Of a stretch of DNA of 64,000 nt, positions 52,831-62,200 are shown one piece after another. The stretch's first letter is position 1. Each line of letters begins with the position of its first letter. The stretch comes from Fulvitalea axinellae. GTDB lineage: Bacteria; Bacteroidota; Bacteroidia; Cytophagales; Cyclobacteriaceae. The stretch lies in contig NZ_AP025314.1 in the NCBI RefSeq assembly GCF_036492835.1, positions 2,046,001 to 2,110,000 of the forward strand, in the 5' to 3' direction. Below the pieces are notes generated by a model. The model was not told the origin of the DNA and did no database searches. It saw only the letters and a program-made list of their open reading frames with translations. The position numbers were made by a program, and so were the translations under genes.

Positions 52831-54255
52831 ATGATGAGAACATTCTTCTTTTTGCTGTTAATGACGTTTTCGCTGTTTGCGGAGGCGCAACCCAATGAGC
52901 GTAAAGGTTATGATATTCGCCTGAAAGTGGAAGGGCTACAGGCCGATGAAGTGTATATAGGCTATCACTACGCATCGAAATCCTATATACTAGATACCGC
53001 TAAAGTTGGTGATCTGAATATTGCTCGCTTTAAAAGCGATACGACTGTATTACAGCCGGGGGTTTACTTTTTCCATCACAAAGCGCCGGATTTGTATTTG
53101 GAATTTGTGGTAGGCGATGAGGGTAGGGAGTTCTCGTTTTCGACAAAAAATGAGGACTTACTGGGGAGTCTCAAAGTAGAGGGGTCCGTCGAAAACCAGC
53201 TGTTTAAAGAGTACCAAGGTTTTATTGTAGAGAAAAATGCCGAGAAAAAAGTACTTGAAGAGGGCTTGGCCGATGTGAAAGAAGACAAGGCCGCAAGCGA
53301 AACGCTGCAAGGTGAGCTTTCGAAGCTTAACGATGAGGTTAGCGAGTATCAGCGGAATCTTTTGGAGAAGCATCCTAAAGCGATTGTTTCAGAATTGGTA
53401 AGGCTTGTTTTGCCTGTCGAATTTCCCGACGACATCAAGAAGGCTGACGAAATCAAGAGGTTTAGGTATTACAAAAAGCATTACTTCGACAATCTGGATT
53501 TGTCGAGCCCTTCTTTTCTTAGAAATCCGATGGGGATGAAGAAAGTGGAGTCTTATCTTAAGAAATATACTTATCAGCACCCCGATTCCATTTATGCCTC
53601 CGCTGAACGAATACTCGCATTGTCGAGAGCTTCCCAAGCCAACTACAGACATTTCCTGTTCTGGGCCCTTAATGACTTTCTGCGCTCAAATATTATGGGC
53701 GCTGAGAGCGGTTTCGTGAAATTGGCCGATAAACACCTTTTGGTTGATACGCCTTCATGGGCTTCGGAAGCTACGGTGAAAAAGGTTAGGGAAAGAGCGG
53801 AGGACCTAAGGCCAAATCTTATCGGAGCGGTGGCTCCAGAGCTCCATTTACTCGATTCCACGTTGAATACTCCGGTGTTTTTGGAGCAAATCCCTCAGGA
53901 CTATGTAGTGTTGTATTTCTATGATCCTGACTGTGGGCATTGCAAAAAGGAATCTCCGAAGTTGTTGAAGGCCTATAACAACGGGTTGAAAGATTTGGGT
54001 GTGGAAGTGATGGCCGTGACGGTGGTTACGGATATGAAAAAATGGAAAAATTACATCGATGAGTTGGGGATGAACTGGGTGAACGCGGCGGATCCGTATG
54101 TTCAAAGCAACTTCAGGAAGCATTATGACCTTAAGACCACTCCTATAATTTACATATTGGACCGAGACCGGAAGATAATTGCCAGAAAAATTGGTGCGGA
54201 GCATGTGAAAGGATTTATCGAACACAAGATTAAAGAGGAGAAAACTAACCAATAA
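52831..54255 (+). CDS. Secreted DUF4369-like / thioredoxin-like (TlpA family) protein
   Basis: The 474-aa protein has a signal peptide (ending FAEAQ) and an N-terminal DUF4369-like beta domain (YDIRLKVEGLQADEVYIGYHY). A helical middle part follows, and a C-terminal TlpA/AhpC-type domain carries the CxxC in FYDPDCGHCKKESPKL and the cis-Pro region LKTTPIIYILD. Proteins with this layout are frequent in Bacteroidota envelopes and are thought to handle periplasmic thiols. It is followed after 47 bases by an M28 peptidase gene on the same strand, so cotranscription is possible. Confidence 0.82.
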   Translation: MMRTFFFLLLMTFSLFAEAQPNERKGYDIRLKVEGLQADEVYIGYHYASKSYILDTAKVGDLNIARFKSDTTVLQPGVYFFHHKAPDLYLEFVVGDEGREFSFSTKNEDLLGSLKVEGSVENQLFKEYQGFIVEKNAEKKVLEEGLADVKEDKAASETLQGELSKLNDEVSEYQRNLLEKHPKAIVSELVRLVLPVEFPDDIKKADEIKRFRYYKKHYFDNLDLSSPSFLRNPMGMKKVESYLKKYTYQHPDSIYASAERILALSRASQANYRHFLFWALNDFLRSNIMGAESGFVKLADKHLLVDTPSWASEATVKKVRERAEDLRPNLIGAVAPELHLLDSTLNTPVFLEQIPQDYVVLYFYDPDCGHCKKESPKLLKAYNNGLKDLGVEVMAVTVVTDMKKWKNYIDELGMNWVNAADPYVQSNFRKHYDLKTTPIIYILDRDRKIIARKIGAEHVKGFIEHKIKEEKTNQ

Positions 54256-54302
54256 GCAACGACACTTACCCAATCAGTAATATCAACCTAAACTGCGAAA
54301 AC

Positions 54303-55844
54303 ATGAAGAAAGCTTTAGCCCTGGTTTTTTGTGCGCTGAGCATTGGAAGCGCCTATTCCCAAACTGGCGTTACTTCAGATTCAGTAAGATTGTCCTATGC
54401 CAAGCGAATATCTGCCGAAGATGTGAAAAAGCACGTTTTCACTTTGGCTTCGGATGAATACGTAGGGCGATATACCGGAGAAAAAGGGCAGAAGAAGGCG
54501 GCTGAATATATCCAGAACCATTTTAAGGAGTTTGGATTGGTAGGTCCTGTGAAGACTGGGGACAATCCTTATGAGCAGGGTTTTGAGTTGTATAAACTCG
54601 ATTGGGGAGAAGTATTTGTAAAGTCTTCCAAAAAGGCATACGGTGGTTATGAGGATTTTGCCTTCTTTTCATTGCCAGAACTGAATGAAAAAACCGACGT
54701 CGATTGCGTATTTGCGGGCACGGAGGAAGATGCTTTGGCTGATGAATTGGACCTGAAAGGTAAAGTGGTGTTTGTCGTGACTGACAAGGACAATCCCCGT
54801 GAGGTGAGAACAGTGACCAGGGCTTTGAATAAAAAAGGTGTTAAGCTCTTGGTCGTTGTTGGTTCGGAAAATGATGAACTAACGGATTCGATGATTTCCC
54901 GTTACCGGAAATCAATAATGGATCACCCCAGGTTGTCATTCAAAAAGCCGAAGCCTAAGGAGCCGGGTAAGGATATGGGTATTGCCTTTGCCCGAAAAAA
55001 TATGCTCTTGGATGTTTTTGGACTTTCCGAGAAGTCATTGGAAAAGCTAATGGCAAAGAAGGAAAGAAAGAGAAGAAAAATGCTGGCCAAGATCAAGGGA
55101 CATGTATCTGTGAAGTTCGCCAGAACTATTGAGCCGGTACAAACCGAAAACGTATTGGGGTATCTGGAAGGAACTGACAAAAAGGACGAACTGCTCGTTA
55201 TCTCCGCCCATTACGATCATATCGGCGTTCAGGACGGCGAGGTGTATAACGGAGCGGATGACAACGCCACTGGGACTACGGCTATTCTGGAGCTTGCCGA
55301 TGCTTTTGCGAAAGCGAAAAAAGACGGCCATGGGCCTCGTAGGAGCGTTTTGTTTATTTCCTTGACGGCTGAGGAAGTAGGCCTTTTGGGTTCGAAATAC
55401 TATGTGAGCGATCCGGTTTTCCCTCTTGAAAATACTGTTGTCGACCTTAATATCGACATGATCGGCAGAAGGGACAGTCGTTACGAAAACGACCCGAATT
55501 ACGTTTATCTGATCGGATCGGATAAACTTTCAAAAGATTTGCACAATCTTAGCGAGAAGGTCAACCAGCGTTTCGGTGATTTGAAATTGGATTACAAGTA
55601 TAATGACGAAAAAGATCCGAATAGATATTACTATCGTTCCGATCATTACAATTTTGCGAAAAATGACATTCCCGTGATTTTCTACTTCAACGGAACGCAT
55701 GCCGACTACCACAGAGCTTCGGACACTCCTGATAAGATTGAGTGTGACAAAGTGGCGAAAATAACGCGCTTGGTATTCCAGACAGCTTGGGAAATCGCGA
55801 ACAGGGAAGAGCGCTTAAAGCTGGATGCGGATTCGGCTCAATAG
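54303..55844 (+). CDS. Secreted M28 family zinc peptidase
   Basis: The 513-aa protein has a signal peptide (MKKALALVFCALSIGSAYSQ), a PA-like insert, and the M28 metal ligands. These are His in ISAHYDHIGVQ, Asp in NGADDNATGTTA, Glu pair in LTAEEVGLLGSKYY, Asp in NIDMIGRRDS, and His in RSDHYNFA. M28 enzymes are aminopeptidases or carboxypeptidases. A basic stretch (KKERKRRKMLAKIKG) interrupts the region before the catalytic part. Likely periplasmic or extracellular. Confidence 0.9.
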   Translation: MKKALALVFCALSIGSAYSQTGVTSDSVRLSYAKRISAEDVKKHVFTLASDEYVGRYTGEKGQKKAAEYIQNHFKEFGLVGPVKTGDNPYEQGFELYKLDWGEVFVKSSKKAYGGYEDFAFFSLPELNEKTDVDCVFAGTEEDALADELDLKGKVVFVVTDKDNPREVRTVTRALNKKGVKLLVVVGSENDELTDSMISRYRKSIMDHPRLSFKKPKPKEPGKDMGIAFARKNMLLDVFGLSEKSLEKLMAKKERKRRKMLAKIKGHVSVKFARTIEPVQTENVLGYLEGTDKKDELLVISAHYDHIGVQDGEVYNGADDNATGTTAILELADAFAKAKKDGHGPRRSVLFISLTAEEVGLLGSKYYVSDPVFPLENTVVDLNIDMIGRRDSRYENDPNYVYLIGSDKLSKDLHNLSEKVNQRFGDLKLDYKYNDEKDPNRYYYRSDHYNFAKNDIPVIFYFNGTHADYHRASDTPDKIECDKVAKITRLVFQTAWEIANREERLKLDADSAQ

Positions 55845-55884
55845 CCCGAAAGTGATTTTTGGCTATTGTTGTTTAGCTTTTTCT

Positions 55885-55892
55885 TATCTTTG
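55885..55892 (+). promoter_or_regulatory. -7 box TATCTTTG directly before rpe
   Basis: Perfect TAnnTTTG only 5 bases before the ATG at 55898. TTTG at 55858-55861 (23-base spacer) is a candidate -33. Transcription would begin at or next to the start codon, i.e. a leaderless mRNA. Confidence 0.6.
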
Positions 55893-55897
55893 CACGT

Positions 55898-56554
55898 ATG
55901 AGTACAATCATTGCGCCTTCAATTCTAGCGGCGGATTTCGCGGAGTTGAAAAAGGAAGTGGAAATGGTAAACCGCAGCGAGGCCGAGTGGCTTCATGTGG
56001 ACATTATGGACGGAATGTTCGTTCCGAACATGTCTTTCGGTTTGCCGGTTTGCGAAGCCATTGACCGTTACAACAAAAAGGTGATGGACGTTCACCTGAT
56101 GATCGAAGAACCGGGACGTTATGTTGATGAGTTCGCCAAGCGTGGGGCGGAGTACATTACCGTTCATGTGGAGGCTTGCAAACACCTTCATCGCGACATA
56201 CAGTTGATCAAAAGCTTGGGCTGCAAAGCCGGCGTGGCCTTGAACCCCCACAGCAGTGTGAGCCTGATTGAGGATGTGTTGCCGGAGTTGGACCTTGTTT
56301 TGGTCATGTCTGTTAACCCTGGATTCGGAGGGCAATCACTTATTGCCGGCACTTTCGACAAGATTCGTCGAGTAAAAGAGCTGATAAAGAAAACCGGAAG
56401 CAAGGCCCTGATCCAAGTCGACGGCGGTGTCAAAAACACAAACGCGGCGGAACTTGTGGCTGCCGGTGCCGACGTTTTGGTGGCGGGAAGCTTCGTTTTC
56501 AGCTCCGATGACCCGATCAAAACGATTGCCGACCTCAAGGCCGATTTGGCGTAA
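55898..56554 (+). CDS. rpe: Ribulose-phosphate 3-epimerase
   Basis: The 218-aa TIM-barrel enzyme interconverts ribulose-5-phosphate and xylulose-5-phosphate in the pentose phosphate pathway. Signatures: APSILAADFAELKKE, HVDIMDGMFVPNMSFG (metal and catalytic Asp), VHLMIEEPGRY, LVMSVNPGFGGQ, and the phosphate-binding QVDGGV with VAGSFVF. The length is standard. It is followed by a strong terminator, so it is monocistronic. Confidence 0.96.
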   Translation: MSTIIAPSILAADFAELKKEVEMVNRSEAEWLHVDIMDGMFVPNMSFGLPVCEAIDRYNKKVMDVHLMIEEPGRYVDEFAKRGAEYITVHVEACKHLHRDIQLIKSLGCKAGVALNPHSSVSLIEDVLPELDLVLVMSVNPGFGGQSLIAGTFDKIRRVKELIKKTGSKALIQVDGGVKNTNAAELVAAGADVLVAGSFVFSSDDPIKTIADLKADLA

Positions 56555-56579
56555 GATTTTCCAATTAAGGCATTTAGTT

Positions 56580-56633
56580 AGTCTTTCGGCCGGGAATAAA
56601 CAGCAGTGTTCTTCGTGGCCGGAAGACTTTTTT
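56580..56633 (+). terminator. Terminator after rpe
   Basis: AGTCTTTCGGCC and GGCCGGAAGACT pair (one G-T wobble) across about 25 bases and run into T6. Confidence 0.75.
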
Positions 56634-56656
56634 GTTTTTATGACAACAGTTCTTCA

Positions 56657-58987
56657 ATGCGATTTTTAGCGATAGTCTTTTTTCTTTTTTCCAGTGCGGC
56701 GGTGTTCGCTCAAAACTCGGCTACGTTTAGAGCCGTCGTTTTGACCGAAGACGGTAAGGCTGTAGAGTTTGTCCAGGCGGTTTCGGAAGATGGAAAAACG
56801 CAGGCCCTTTCTGATTCAGTGGGGCGAATCGTTATGAAAGTGCCTCCGAAAAAGCTTCGGATCGTTTTTAGTCATATCGGTTTTTTGAAAAAGGAAAAAC
56901 GTTACGATTTTTCCACTGGCGATATTACCGATAAGATCATCATGGCTTATGATGACAAAACCCTCGGGACAGTAACGGTAAAAGGCCGGAGACATCACGA
57001 AAATGCAAGTGCGATTAAACTTTCGGGGCTTGAGGCTAGAAATATTCCTGCCCCTTTTTCTGATTTTTCGGCAATCCTCGGGACCTTGCCGGGCGTAGTC
57101 GCCAATAACGAACTGAGCTCAAGCTATTCTGTTCGGGGAGGGAGTTTTGATGAAAATCTTGTTTCCGTAAACGGAATTCCGGTTTATCGCCCGTTTCTCG
57201 TACGCTCGGGCCAGCAGGAAGGCCTAAGTTTCGTAAATCCCGACATGGTTGATAAGGTTGACTTCTATTCCGGTGGATGGGGCGCTGAGTACGGAGGTAA
57301 GATGTCTTCCAATCTTTTGGTTGCATACAGGGAGCCCGACAGTCTTTCCGCTTCAGGTGAAGCGTCTCTTTTGGGTGGAAGCGCTGCGGTGGGGGTAAGA
57401 CCCTGGAGGAACTTCAGCCTTGTGTCGGGAGTACGGTACAAGCAGTCGAGTTATTTGCTTGGCACTATGGAAACGGAAGGCGAATACAAGCCGGCTTTTT
57501 TGGATTGGCAAACATTCGGGACATTGATTCTAGGCGAGAAAACAAAGCTGAGATTCTTGACTTCCTACGCCTCCAATAAATATCTTGTGGAGCCGGAAAA
57601 TAGGGTGACCCAGTTCGGAACCTTGGATCGGATACGGGAATTTAAGGTTTATTTTGACGGAAAAGAAGAGATGTTTTACCGCACGTTTCAGTCGGGAATT
57701 AATCTGGAACATAACTTTAACAGCTCTTTTTCCGGAAGTTTTATAGCGAGTTTTGTGAAAGCTATCGAGCGTGAACGTTATGATATCGAATCCGCATATT
57801 GGCTGAGCGACATCACTGACAAGGCCAACGGAGGCAGTGGTGAAGCCGAGGTGATAGGAGTGGGGACGGATTATACACATGGCCGGAACCGATTGAATGC
57901 GGAAGTTTTGACCCTTGAAAACAAGTACAGATTGGAGTGGGGTGTGGCGCATGTTCTCAAATTCGGTTTTGGAACTAACTTGCGCCGCGTCGAAGACAGC
58001 GTAGACGAATATCGGTTTATCGAAGACGACGGATACGCTAAAGTGACCCATTCTGTAAGAGCGGAAAATGACCTGCGAGCGACAGAGCTTTTCGCTTTTG
58101 TCGAAGATGACTGGACGCTAAATGACGAGATTTCCCTTTCCATTGGTTTCCGGGCTGTGTATTCCGATGTGAACGGGCAAACAGGTTTCGGTCCCCGTGC
58201 CAAAGTGGAATATGCGCCGACGGGCTCGCCGTGGGTTTGGAGACTGTCGGGCGGACGGTATTTCCAGCCTTTGTTTTACCGTGAGACAAGACGCCCGGAC
58301 GGAACAGTCAACAAGGACGTGGATACGCCGAACGCTTGGCACGGAATTCTGACTGCCGATAGGGACCTGAGTATTTGGGAGCGCCCTTTTAAGTTGAGTT
58401 CTTCTGTATATTTCAAGTATTCGCCCGATATTGTGCCTTTTGACCTTGACGATGTAAGGGTGCGATATTATCCGGATTTGGAGGGAAAAGCTTACGCCTA
58501 TGGGCTTGATGTGCGGATTAGCGGTGAATTTGTCAAAGGCGACGAATCTTGGTTCTCTTTGGGGTTGCTTTCGGCGAAAGAGAAAGTGGGAAGCGCTACG
58601 GAGTACGCCCGAAGGCCTACCGACCAGCGGTTGACCTTGGCGATGTTGTTTCAGGATCATATCCCCAACAATCCGAGCCTGAAAGTTTTCGTGAAAGGAG
58701 TTTACGGCACAGGCTTGCCATTATTGGCTCCGGGACAAGAAAAAGGGCTTCCAGTGGGTTCTGGGGACGATTATAAGCGTCTCGACGTTGGATTCTTTAA
58801 ATATCTTGATCTAACTTTGGGTTCGATGCCTGGTAAAATGGCCGTAGGACTGGAGGTGCTCAATATGTTGGGCGTTAGAAATACACATTCATATCTTTGG
58901 GTTTCGGATATCCAGGGAGGACAATATGCGGTTCCCAACACCTTGTCGCAAAGGTTTTACAATCTTAAACTTCGGGTAGAGTTTTAA
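56657..58987 (+). CDS. TonB-dependent receptor
   Basis: The 776-aa protein begins at 56657 with a signal peptide (MRFLAIVFFLFSSAAVFAQ); an upstream in-frame ATG lies in the terminator and is rejected. A short CarboxypepD_reg-like domain (FRAVVLTEDGKAVEFVQAV) precedes the plug domain (LGTLPGVVANNELSSSYSVR, NGIPVYRPFLV) and a 22-strand-type barrel ending in LKLRVEF. No SusD partner is adjacent, so it is not obviously a polysaccharide locus; substrate unknown. The TonB-ExbBD genes 1 kb downstream could energise it. Confidence 0.88.
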   Translation: MRFLAIVFFLFSSAAVFAQNSATFRAVVLTEDGKAVEFVQAVSEDGKTQALSDSVGRIVMKVPPKKLRIVFSHIGFLKKEKRYDFSTGDITDKIIMAYDDKTLGTVTVKGRRHHENASAIKLSGLEARNIPAPFSDFSAILGTLPGVVANNELSSSYSVRGGSFDENLVSVNGIPVYRPFLVRSGQQEGLSFVNPDMVDKVDFYSGGWGAEYGGKMSSNLLVAYREPDSLSASGEASLLGGSAAVGVRPWRNFSLVSGVRYKQSSYLLGTMETEGEYKPAFLDWQTFGTLILGEKTKLRFLTSYASNKYLVEPENRVTQFGTLDRIREFKVYFDGKEEMFYRTFQSGINLEHNFNSSFSGSFIASFVKAIERERYDIESAYWLSDITDKANGGSGEAEVIGVGTDYTHGRNRLNAEVLTLENKYRLEWGVAHVLKFGFGTNLRRVEDSVDEYRFIEDDGYAKVTHSVRAENDLRATELFAFVEDDWTLNDEISLSIGFRAVYSDVNGQTGFGPRAKVEYAPTGSPWVWRLSGGRYFQPLFYRETRRPDGTVNKDVDTPNAWHGILTADRDLSIWERPFKLSSSVYFKYSPDIVPFDLDDVRVRYYPDLEGKAYAYGLDVRISGEFVKGDESWFSLGLLSAKEKVGSATEYARRPTDQRLTLAMLFQDHIPNNPSLKVFVKGVYGTGLPLLAPGQEKGLPVGSGDDYKRLDVGFFKYLDLTLGSMPGKMAVGLEVLNMLGVRNTHSYLWVSDIQGGQYAVPNTLSQRFYNLKLRVEF

Positions 58988-59114
58988 TGTGGCCCGTGTT
59001 TATGAGGATGATATAAAAAACGACAATTTATATGAGTTTTGTCCTTATTAGTCTTAATTTTATGGCATAACGTGTTTTAATTATGCCTACTAGGTTATCG
59101 GGAGAGTGGGCAAG

Positions 59115-59146
59115 TGCCGGTGTTTTTGTGCGGCAGGCATTTTTTG
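59115..59146 (+). terminator. Possible terminator after the TonB-dependent receptor gene
   Basis: TGCCG and CGGCA pair across about 11 bases and are followed by GGCATTTTTT. Confidence 0.4.
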
Positions 59147-59253
59147 CTTTAATTGAATAGAGTTTCGCAAAGCGAAAAGGCCGGTACTTAAGCCTGTTTG
59201 TTTTTAATAATTTGAGATTCAGAAACGGTAAAACGTGATCAAAGCCAGTCATT

Positions 59254-60099
59254 ATGGGAAGCAACGATCTTTTTAACTCTGACGAGGAATTCGAAAACCA
59301 AAAGGACCCCAATAAGGGAGGGAACGACGATGATTTTAACGCCGACAATTTTGGCCTTCCGGAGGTTCCGAACCAGAAAAATTATTTTCAACCGAATGAC
59401 GACGAAGGCTTTGGAGGAACGTCTGATGACAGTTCTGACCAAAACGACTACGGTTTCTCCGATAGCTCTTCCGATTATCAGCAGTATAACGATCCGGAAG
59501 GTGACGAAGACGAGTTCGGCGACGAGGAACCGGAAGAGGACGACAGCCCTTCGGATGAGGATGCGGTAGCGAGAAAAAAGAAGGTTTTCGGAATAGTGGT
59601 AGCATCCGTGTTGGCTTTGGGAATTATCGGAGGCGGAGCCTATTATTTCTTGGGAACCGGTGGGGATGAGGAAGAGGAGGAGCCGGCAACCGAACAGGTA
59701 GCCGATACTCCTGCCACTCCAGAGGCAACACCTGCGGTTGACACCACTGCCACCGAGGCAGTCGATCCCGTGGTGGAAGAGAAGGTAGTGGAAGAAAAGC
59801 CCGCACCGAAAGTAACGCCTGCACCAAAGCCCGCCAGTGGCGAAGTGTTCCGTTACGATAACGCTCAAAACGCGTATTTTGTGGTTGTCGGAAGTTTTGT
59901 GGATACGGACTTGGCAGATGACTATGCGAAACGTTTAAGTAAGAAAGGACACTTGGTTTATATCCTGTCGCCAAAAGGTGGCAAACGTGGCTTTTTCCGA
60001 TTGGCTGTGGGCAAATACGGCAGTTTTGCCGAAGCGAATAGTCAGTTGGGTAATTTTAAAAATGAGTTTGGAGACAAGGCTTGGGTATTGAAGTATTGA
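59254..60099 (+). CDS. SPOR domain protein with acidic cytoplasmic region
   Basis: The 281-aa protein has an N-terminal region of about 105 residues that is extremely acidic (Asp/Glu/Ser/Asn-rich, e.g. PEGDEDEFGDEEPEEDDSPS). One transmembrane helix follows (VFGIVVASVLALGIIGGGAYYF), then a Pro/Glu/Thr-rich periplasmic linker and a C-terminal SPOR domain (AYFVVVGSFVDTDLADDYAKRL, FFRLAVGKYGSFAEA). SPOR domains bind denuded glycan strands of septal peptidoglycan. Its stop overlaps the ExbB-like start by one base, linking cell-wall targeting with an energy-transducing complex in one operon. Confidence 0.88.
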   Translation: MGSNDLFNSDEEFENQKDPNKGGNDDDFNADNFGLPEVPNQKNYFQPNDDEGFGGTSDDSSDQNDYGFSDSSSDYQQYNDPEGDEDEFGDEEPEEDDSPSDEDAVARKKKVFGIVVASVLALGIIGGGAYYFLGTGGDEEEEEPATEQVADTPATPEATPAVDTTATEAVDPVVEEKVVEEKPAPKVTPAPKPASGEVFRYDNAQNAYFVVVGSFVDTDLADDYAKRLSKKGHLVYILSPKGGKRGFFRLAVGKYGSFAEANSQLGNFKNEFGDKAWVLKY

Positions 60100-60797
60100 T
60101 GATGGAGTTGTTGCAGATTACGACGAGTACGAGTGTGGCCGACAGCACAATGATGGCAGGGGCTAGCGATAGCGTTTCGGTGTTGGACCTTTTAGTGACG
60201 GGAGGGGCGATGGTGATCCCTTTGGGCTTGCTTTTTATTGCGGCCCTGTACATCCTTATGGAAAGGATGAGAGTAATGAAAAAAGCTTCCAAATTGCCGA
60301 ACGGCTTTCATGACGAAGTAAAGAGAATGGTATCGTCGGGTGACGTGAACGGAGCGATGCTCTATTGCGCTCAGAATGATACCCCGATGGGCAGAATGAT
60401 TGAGAAAGGTATTTCCAGAATAGGAAGTCCCCTCAAAAGCATCGAGGCCTCAATCGAAAACGTGGGCAAGATCGAGCTTTATAAACTTGAGAAAAACCTT
60501 TCGCTGTTGGCTACTATCGCCGGCGCAGCGCCTATGCTTGGTTTCTTGGGTACGGTAACGGGTATGATTCGCGCCTTTATCGCCATCGCCCAGCAGGAAG
60601 GAACCGTAAGCCCGAAAGATCTTTCGACAGGTATTTACGAAGCCATGATCACTACGGCTGTGGGACTTTTTGTCGGTATCGTGGCTTATTTGAGCTATAA
60701 CTTCTTGGTTGCAAAAGTTTCCAAGCTTATCCACCAGATGGAATACACGTCGATCGATTTTATTGACCTATTGCAGGAACCGCAGAAAGCGTCCTGA
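60099..60797 (+). CDS. exbB: ExbB/TolQ/MotA family proton-channel protein
   Basis: The product is 232 aa from the ATG at 60099, which overlaps the preceding stop in TGATG; a second Met follows at once. It shows three membrane helices (GGAMVIPLGLLFIAALYILME, LSLLATIAGAAPMLGFLGTVTGMI, TAVGLFVGIVAYLSYNFLV). The family signature GAAPMLGFLGTVTGMIRAF and the conserved Thr/Pro residues of the proton channel are present. With ExbD it uses proton motive force to drive the TonB-like protein encoded two genes on. Confidence 0.92.
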   Translation: MMELLQITTSTSVADSTMMAGASDSVSVLDLLVTGGAMVIPLGLLFIAALYILMERMRVMKKASKLPNGFHDEVKRMVSSGDVNGAMLYCAQNDTPMGRMIEKGISRIGSPLKSIEASIENVGKIELYKLEKNLSLLATIAGAAPMLGFLGTVTGMIRAFIAIAQQEGTVSPKDLSTGIYEAMITTAVGLFVGIVAYLSYNFLVAKVSKLIHQMEYTSIDFIDLLQEPQKAS

Positions 60798-60832
60798 GTG
60801 TAGCTTTTATCTAGGGAATAAAACTGTGGATT

Positions 60833-61225
60833 ATGGGATTGCAATCAAAAAATAAAGTCGATGCGGGATTCAGCATGTCGTCAATGACCGACATAGTGTT
60901 CTTGTTGCTGATATTCTTTATGCTCACTTCTTCTTTTGTGACGCCTTCGGGCTTGCAGGTGAGCCTTCCTTCGGCCAAACAGCCCAAGGTGGTGATGCAG
61001 AACGTAACTGTGTCAATCACCAAAGACCTGCGGGTTTCCGTCAACGACAAGAAGTCCAGTATGGCCAATATCGAGAACGATTTGGCCGAAGCCTTGCATG
61101 GTAGCGAAGGTTCCGTAACGCTTCACGTCGACAAGTCTGTGCCTGTTGAGTACTTTGTAAAGGTGGCGGGCATCGCCAACGCCCTTAAAGCTAAAGTCTC
61201 TATCGCGGCCAAACCGGGAAAATAA
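60833..61225 (+). CDS. exbD: ExbD/TolR family biopolymer transport protein
   Basis: The 130-aa protein has one N-terminal transmembrane helix preceded by FSMSSMTDIVFLLLIFFMLTS, which contains the essential membrane Asp. A periplasmic domain of about 90 residues follows (VSLPSAKQPKVVMQ, VTLHVDKSVPVEYFVKVAGI). It partners with the ExbB-like protein 36 bases upstream and the TonB-like protein 13 bases downstream. Confidence 0.92.
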   Translation: MGLQSKNKVDAGFSMSSMTDIVFLLLIFFMLTSSFVTPSGLQVSLPSAKQPKVVMQNVTVSITKDLRVSVNDKKSSMANIENDLAEALHGSEGSVTLHVDKSVPVEYFVKVAGIANALKAKVSIAAKPGK

Positions 61226-61237
61226 AACGCTGACGGG

Positions 61238-62131
61238 ATGGATATAAGTGAAGAAAAAGACATAGACCGCCCAAGCCTCATCTCGGCCGTCGTGCTGACA
61301 TGCCTTTTGGTGCTGTTGTTTTGGTGGCTGAAAGTGTGGACGGCGCCCGATCCGCCGATTCCGGTTTACGGTGTTGAGCTGAACTACGGCACGTCAAAGA
61401 CGGGCGGAGGAAAGCGCCAACCGCAGACACCGGTAAAACCGACGCCTGTGAAAGAGGAAACCGTGGAGGAAGCCCCGCAAGAAGACGTGTCCGAACCGGT
61501 GGAACAACCTGTTGAGGAAGTTGTGGAGCCAGTGGAGCAACCCGTTGAGGACGCTCCCGTGGAAGAAGCACCAACCGAGACTGAAACCGAAACGACCGCA
61601 GAACCCGTGGATTCCGACACTCCGGCCCCTACCGAGGAGCTGAAGAAACCGGAAAAACCCGCTGTGGTGGATGACGTGAAGAAGGCGGAAAAACCGAAAA
61701 AGAAACCGGTGCTTTTCCCTGGCAAAAGCGACAGCAAGAAACCTTCGACAGGTCATGGCGACGACGCGAAGGATAATTCGGACAAGGGAGTCGAGACCGG
61801 AAAGAAAAACGATAAGAAGCCTATCCTTTATAACGGAGCTTCGGGCAAGGGCGGCGACAAGCCCACTTTGGAGATGACTGGCTGGAGATGGGACGCCGTA
61901 CCGAGACCCCAAGACAAAACGGAGGAGAGCGGAAAGATCGTTTTCAGGATCAAAATCGACGACAGAGGGGAGATAGTGGAAGTGGTGACGCTTGAAAAAT
62001 CGGTTTCCACTTCATTGGAACAGGTTTACAAAACGGCCGTTTTCAACCTTACCTTCAGTCCTAAGGCCTCCAACGTCAGGCCTGCGCCATTCACAACTGG
62101 AAAAATCACTTTTGTGATCAAGTCGAATTAA
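61238..62131 (+). CDS. TonB-like energy transducer
   Basis: The 297-aa protein has a short cytoplasmic N-terminus and a single helix (LISAVVLTCLLVLLFWWLKV). A roughly 150-residue Pro/Glu/Val/Thr/Lys-rich periplasmic spacer follows. The C-terminal domain of about 90 residues (GKIVFRIKIDDRGEIVEVV, AVFNLTFSPKASNV) resembles the TonB C-terminal fold. It ends the SPOR-exbB-exbD-tonB operon. TonB proteins reach across the periplasm to open TonB-dependent receptors such as the one encoded at 56657-58987; the pairing is inference. Confidence 0.85.
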   Translation: MDISEEKDIDRPSLISAVVLTCLLVLLFWWLKVWTAPDPPIPVYGVELNYGTSKTGGGKRQPQTPVKPTPVKEETVEEAPQEDVSEPVEQPVEEVVEPVEQPVEDAPVEEAPTETETETTAEPVDSDTPAPTEELKKPEKPAVVDDVKKAEKPKKKPVLFPGKSDSKKPSTGHGDDAKDNSDKGVETGKKNDKKPILYNGASGKGGDKPTLEMTGWRWDAVPRPQDKTEESGKIVFRIKIDDRGEIVEVVTLEKSVSTSLEQVYKTAVFNLTFSPKASNVRPAPFTTGKITFVIKSN

Positions 62132-62153
62132 GATTTTCTATATATTTGCGTCA

Positions 62154-62188
62154 AAATTCCGTCGGTTCCGGCGGAATTTTTTTTTGCC
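62154..62188 (+). terminator. Terminator of the exbB-exbD-tonB operon
   Basis: AATTCCGTC and GGCGGAATT pair across GGTTCC and are followed by T8. A TATATTTG box (62141-62148) lies just upstream of it. Confidence 0.8.
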
Positions 62189-62200
62189 AAACAAATCGAC

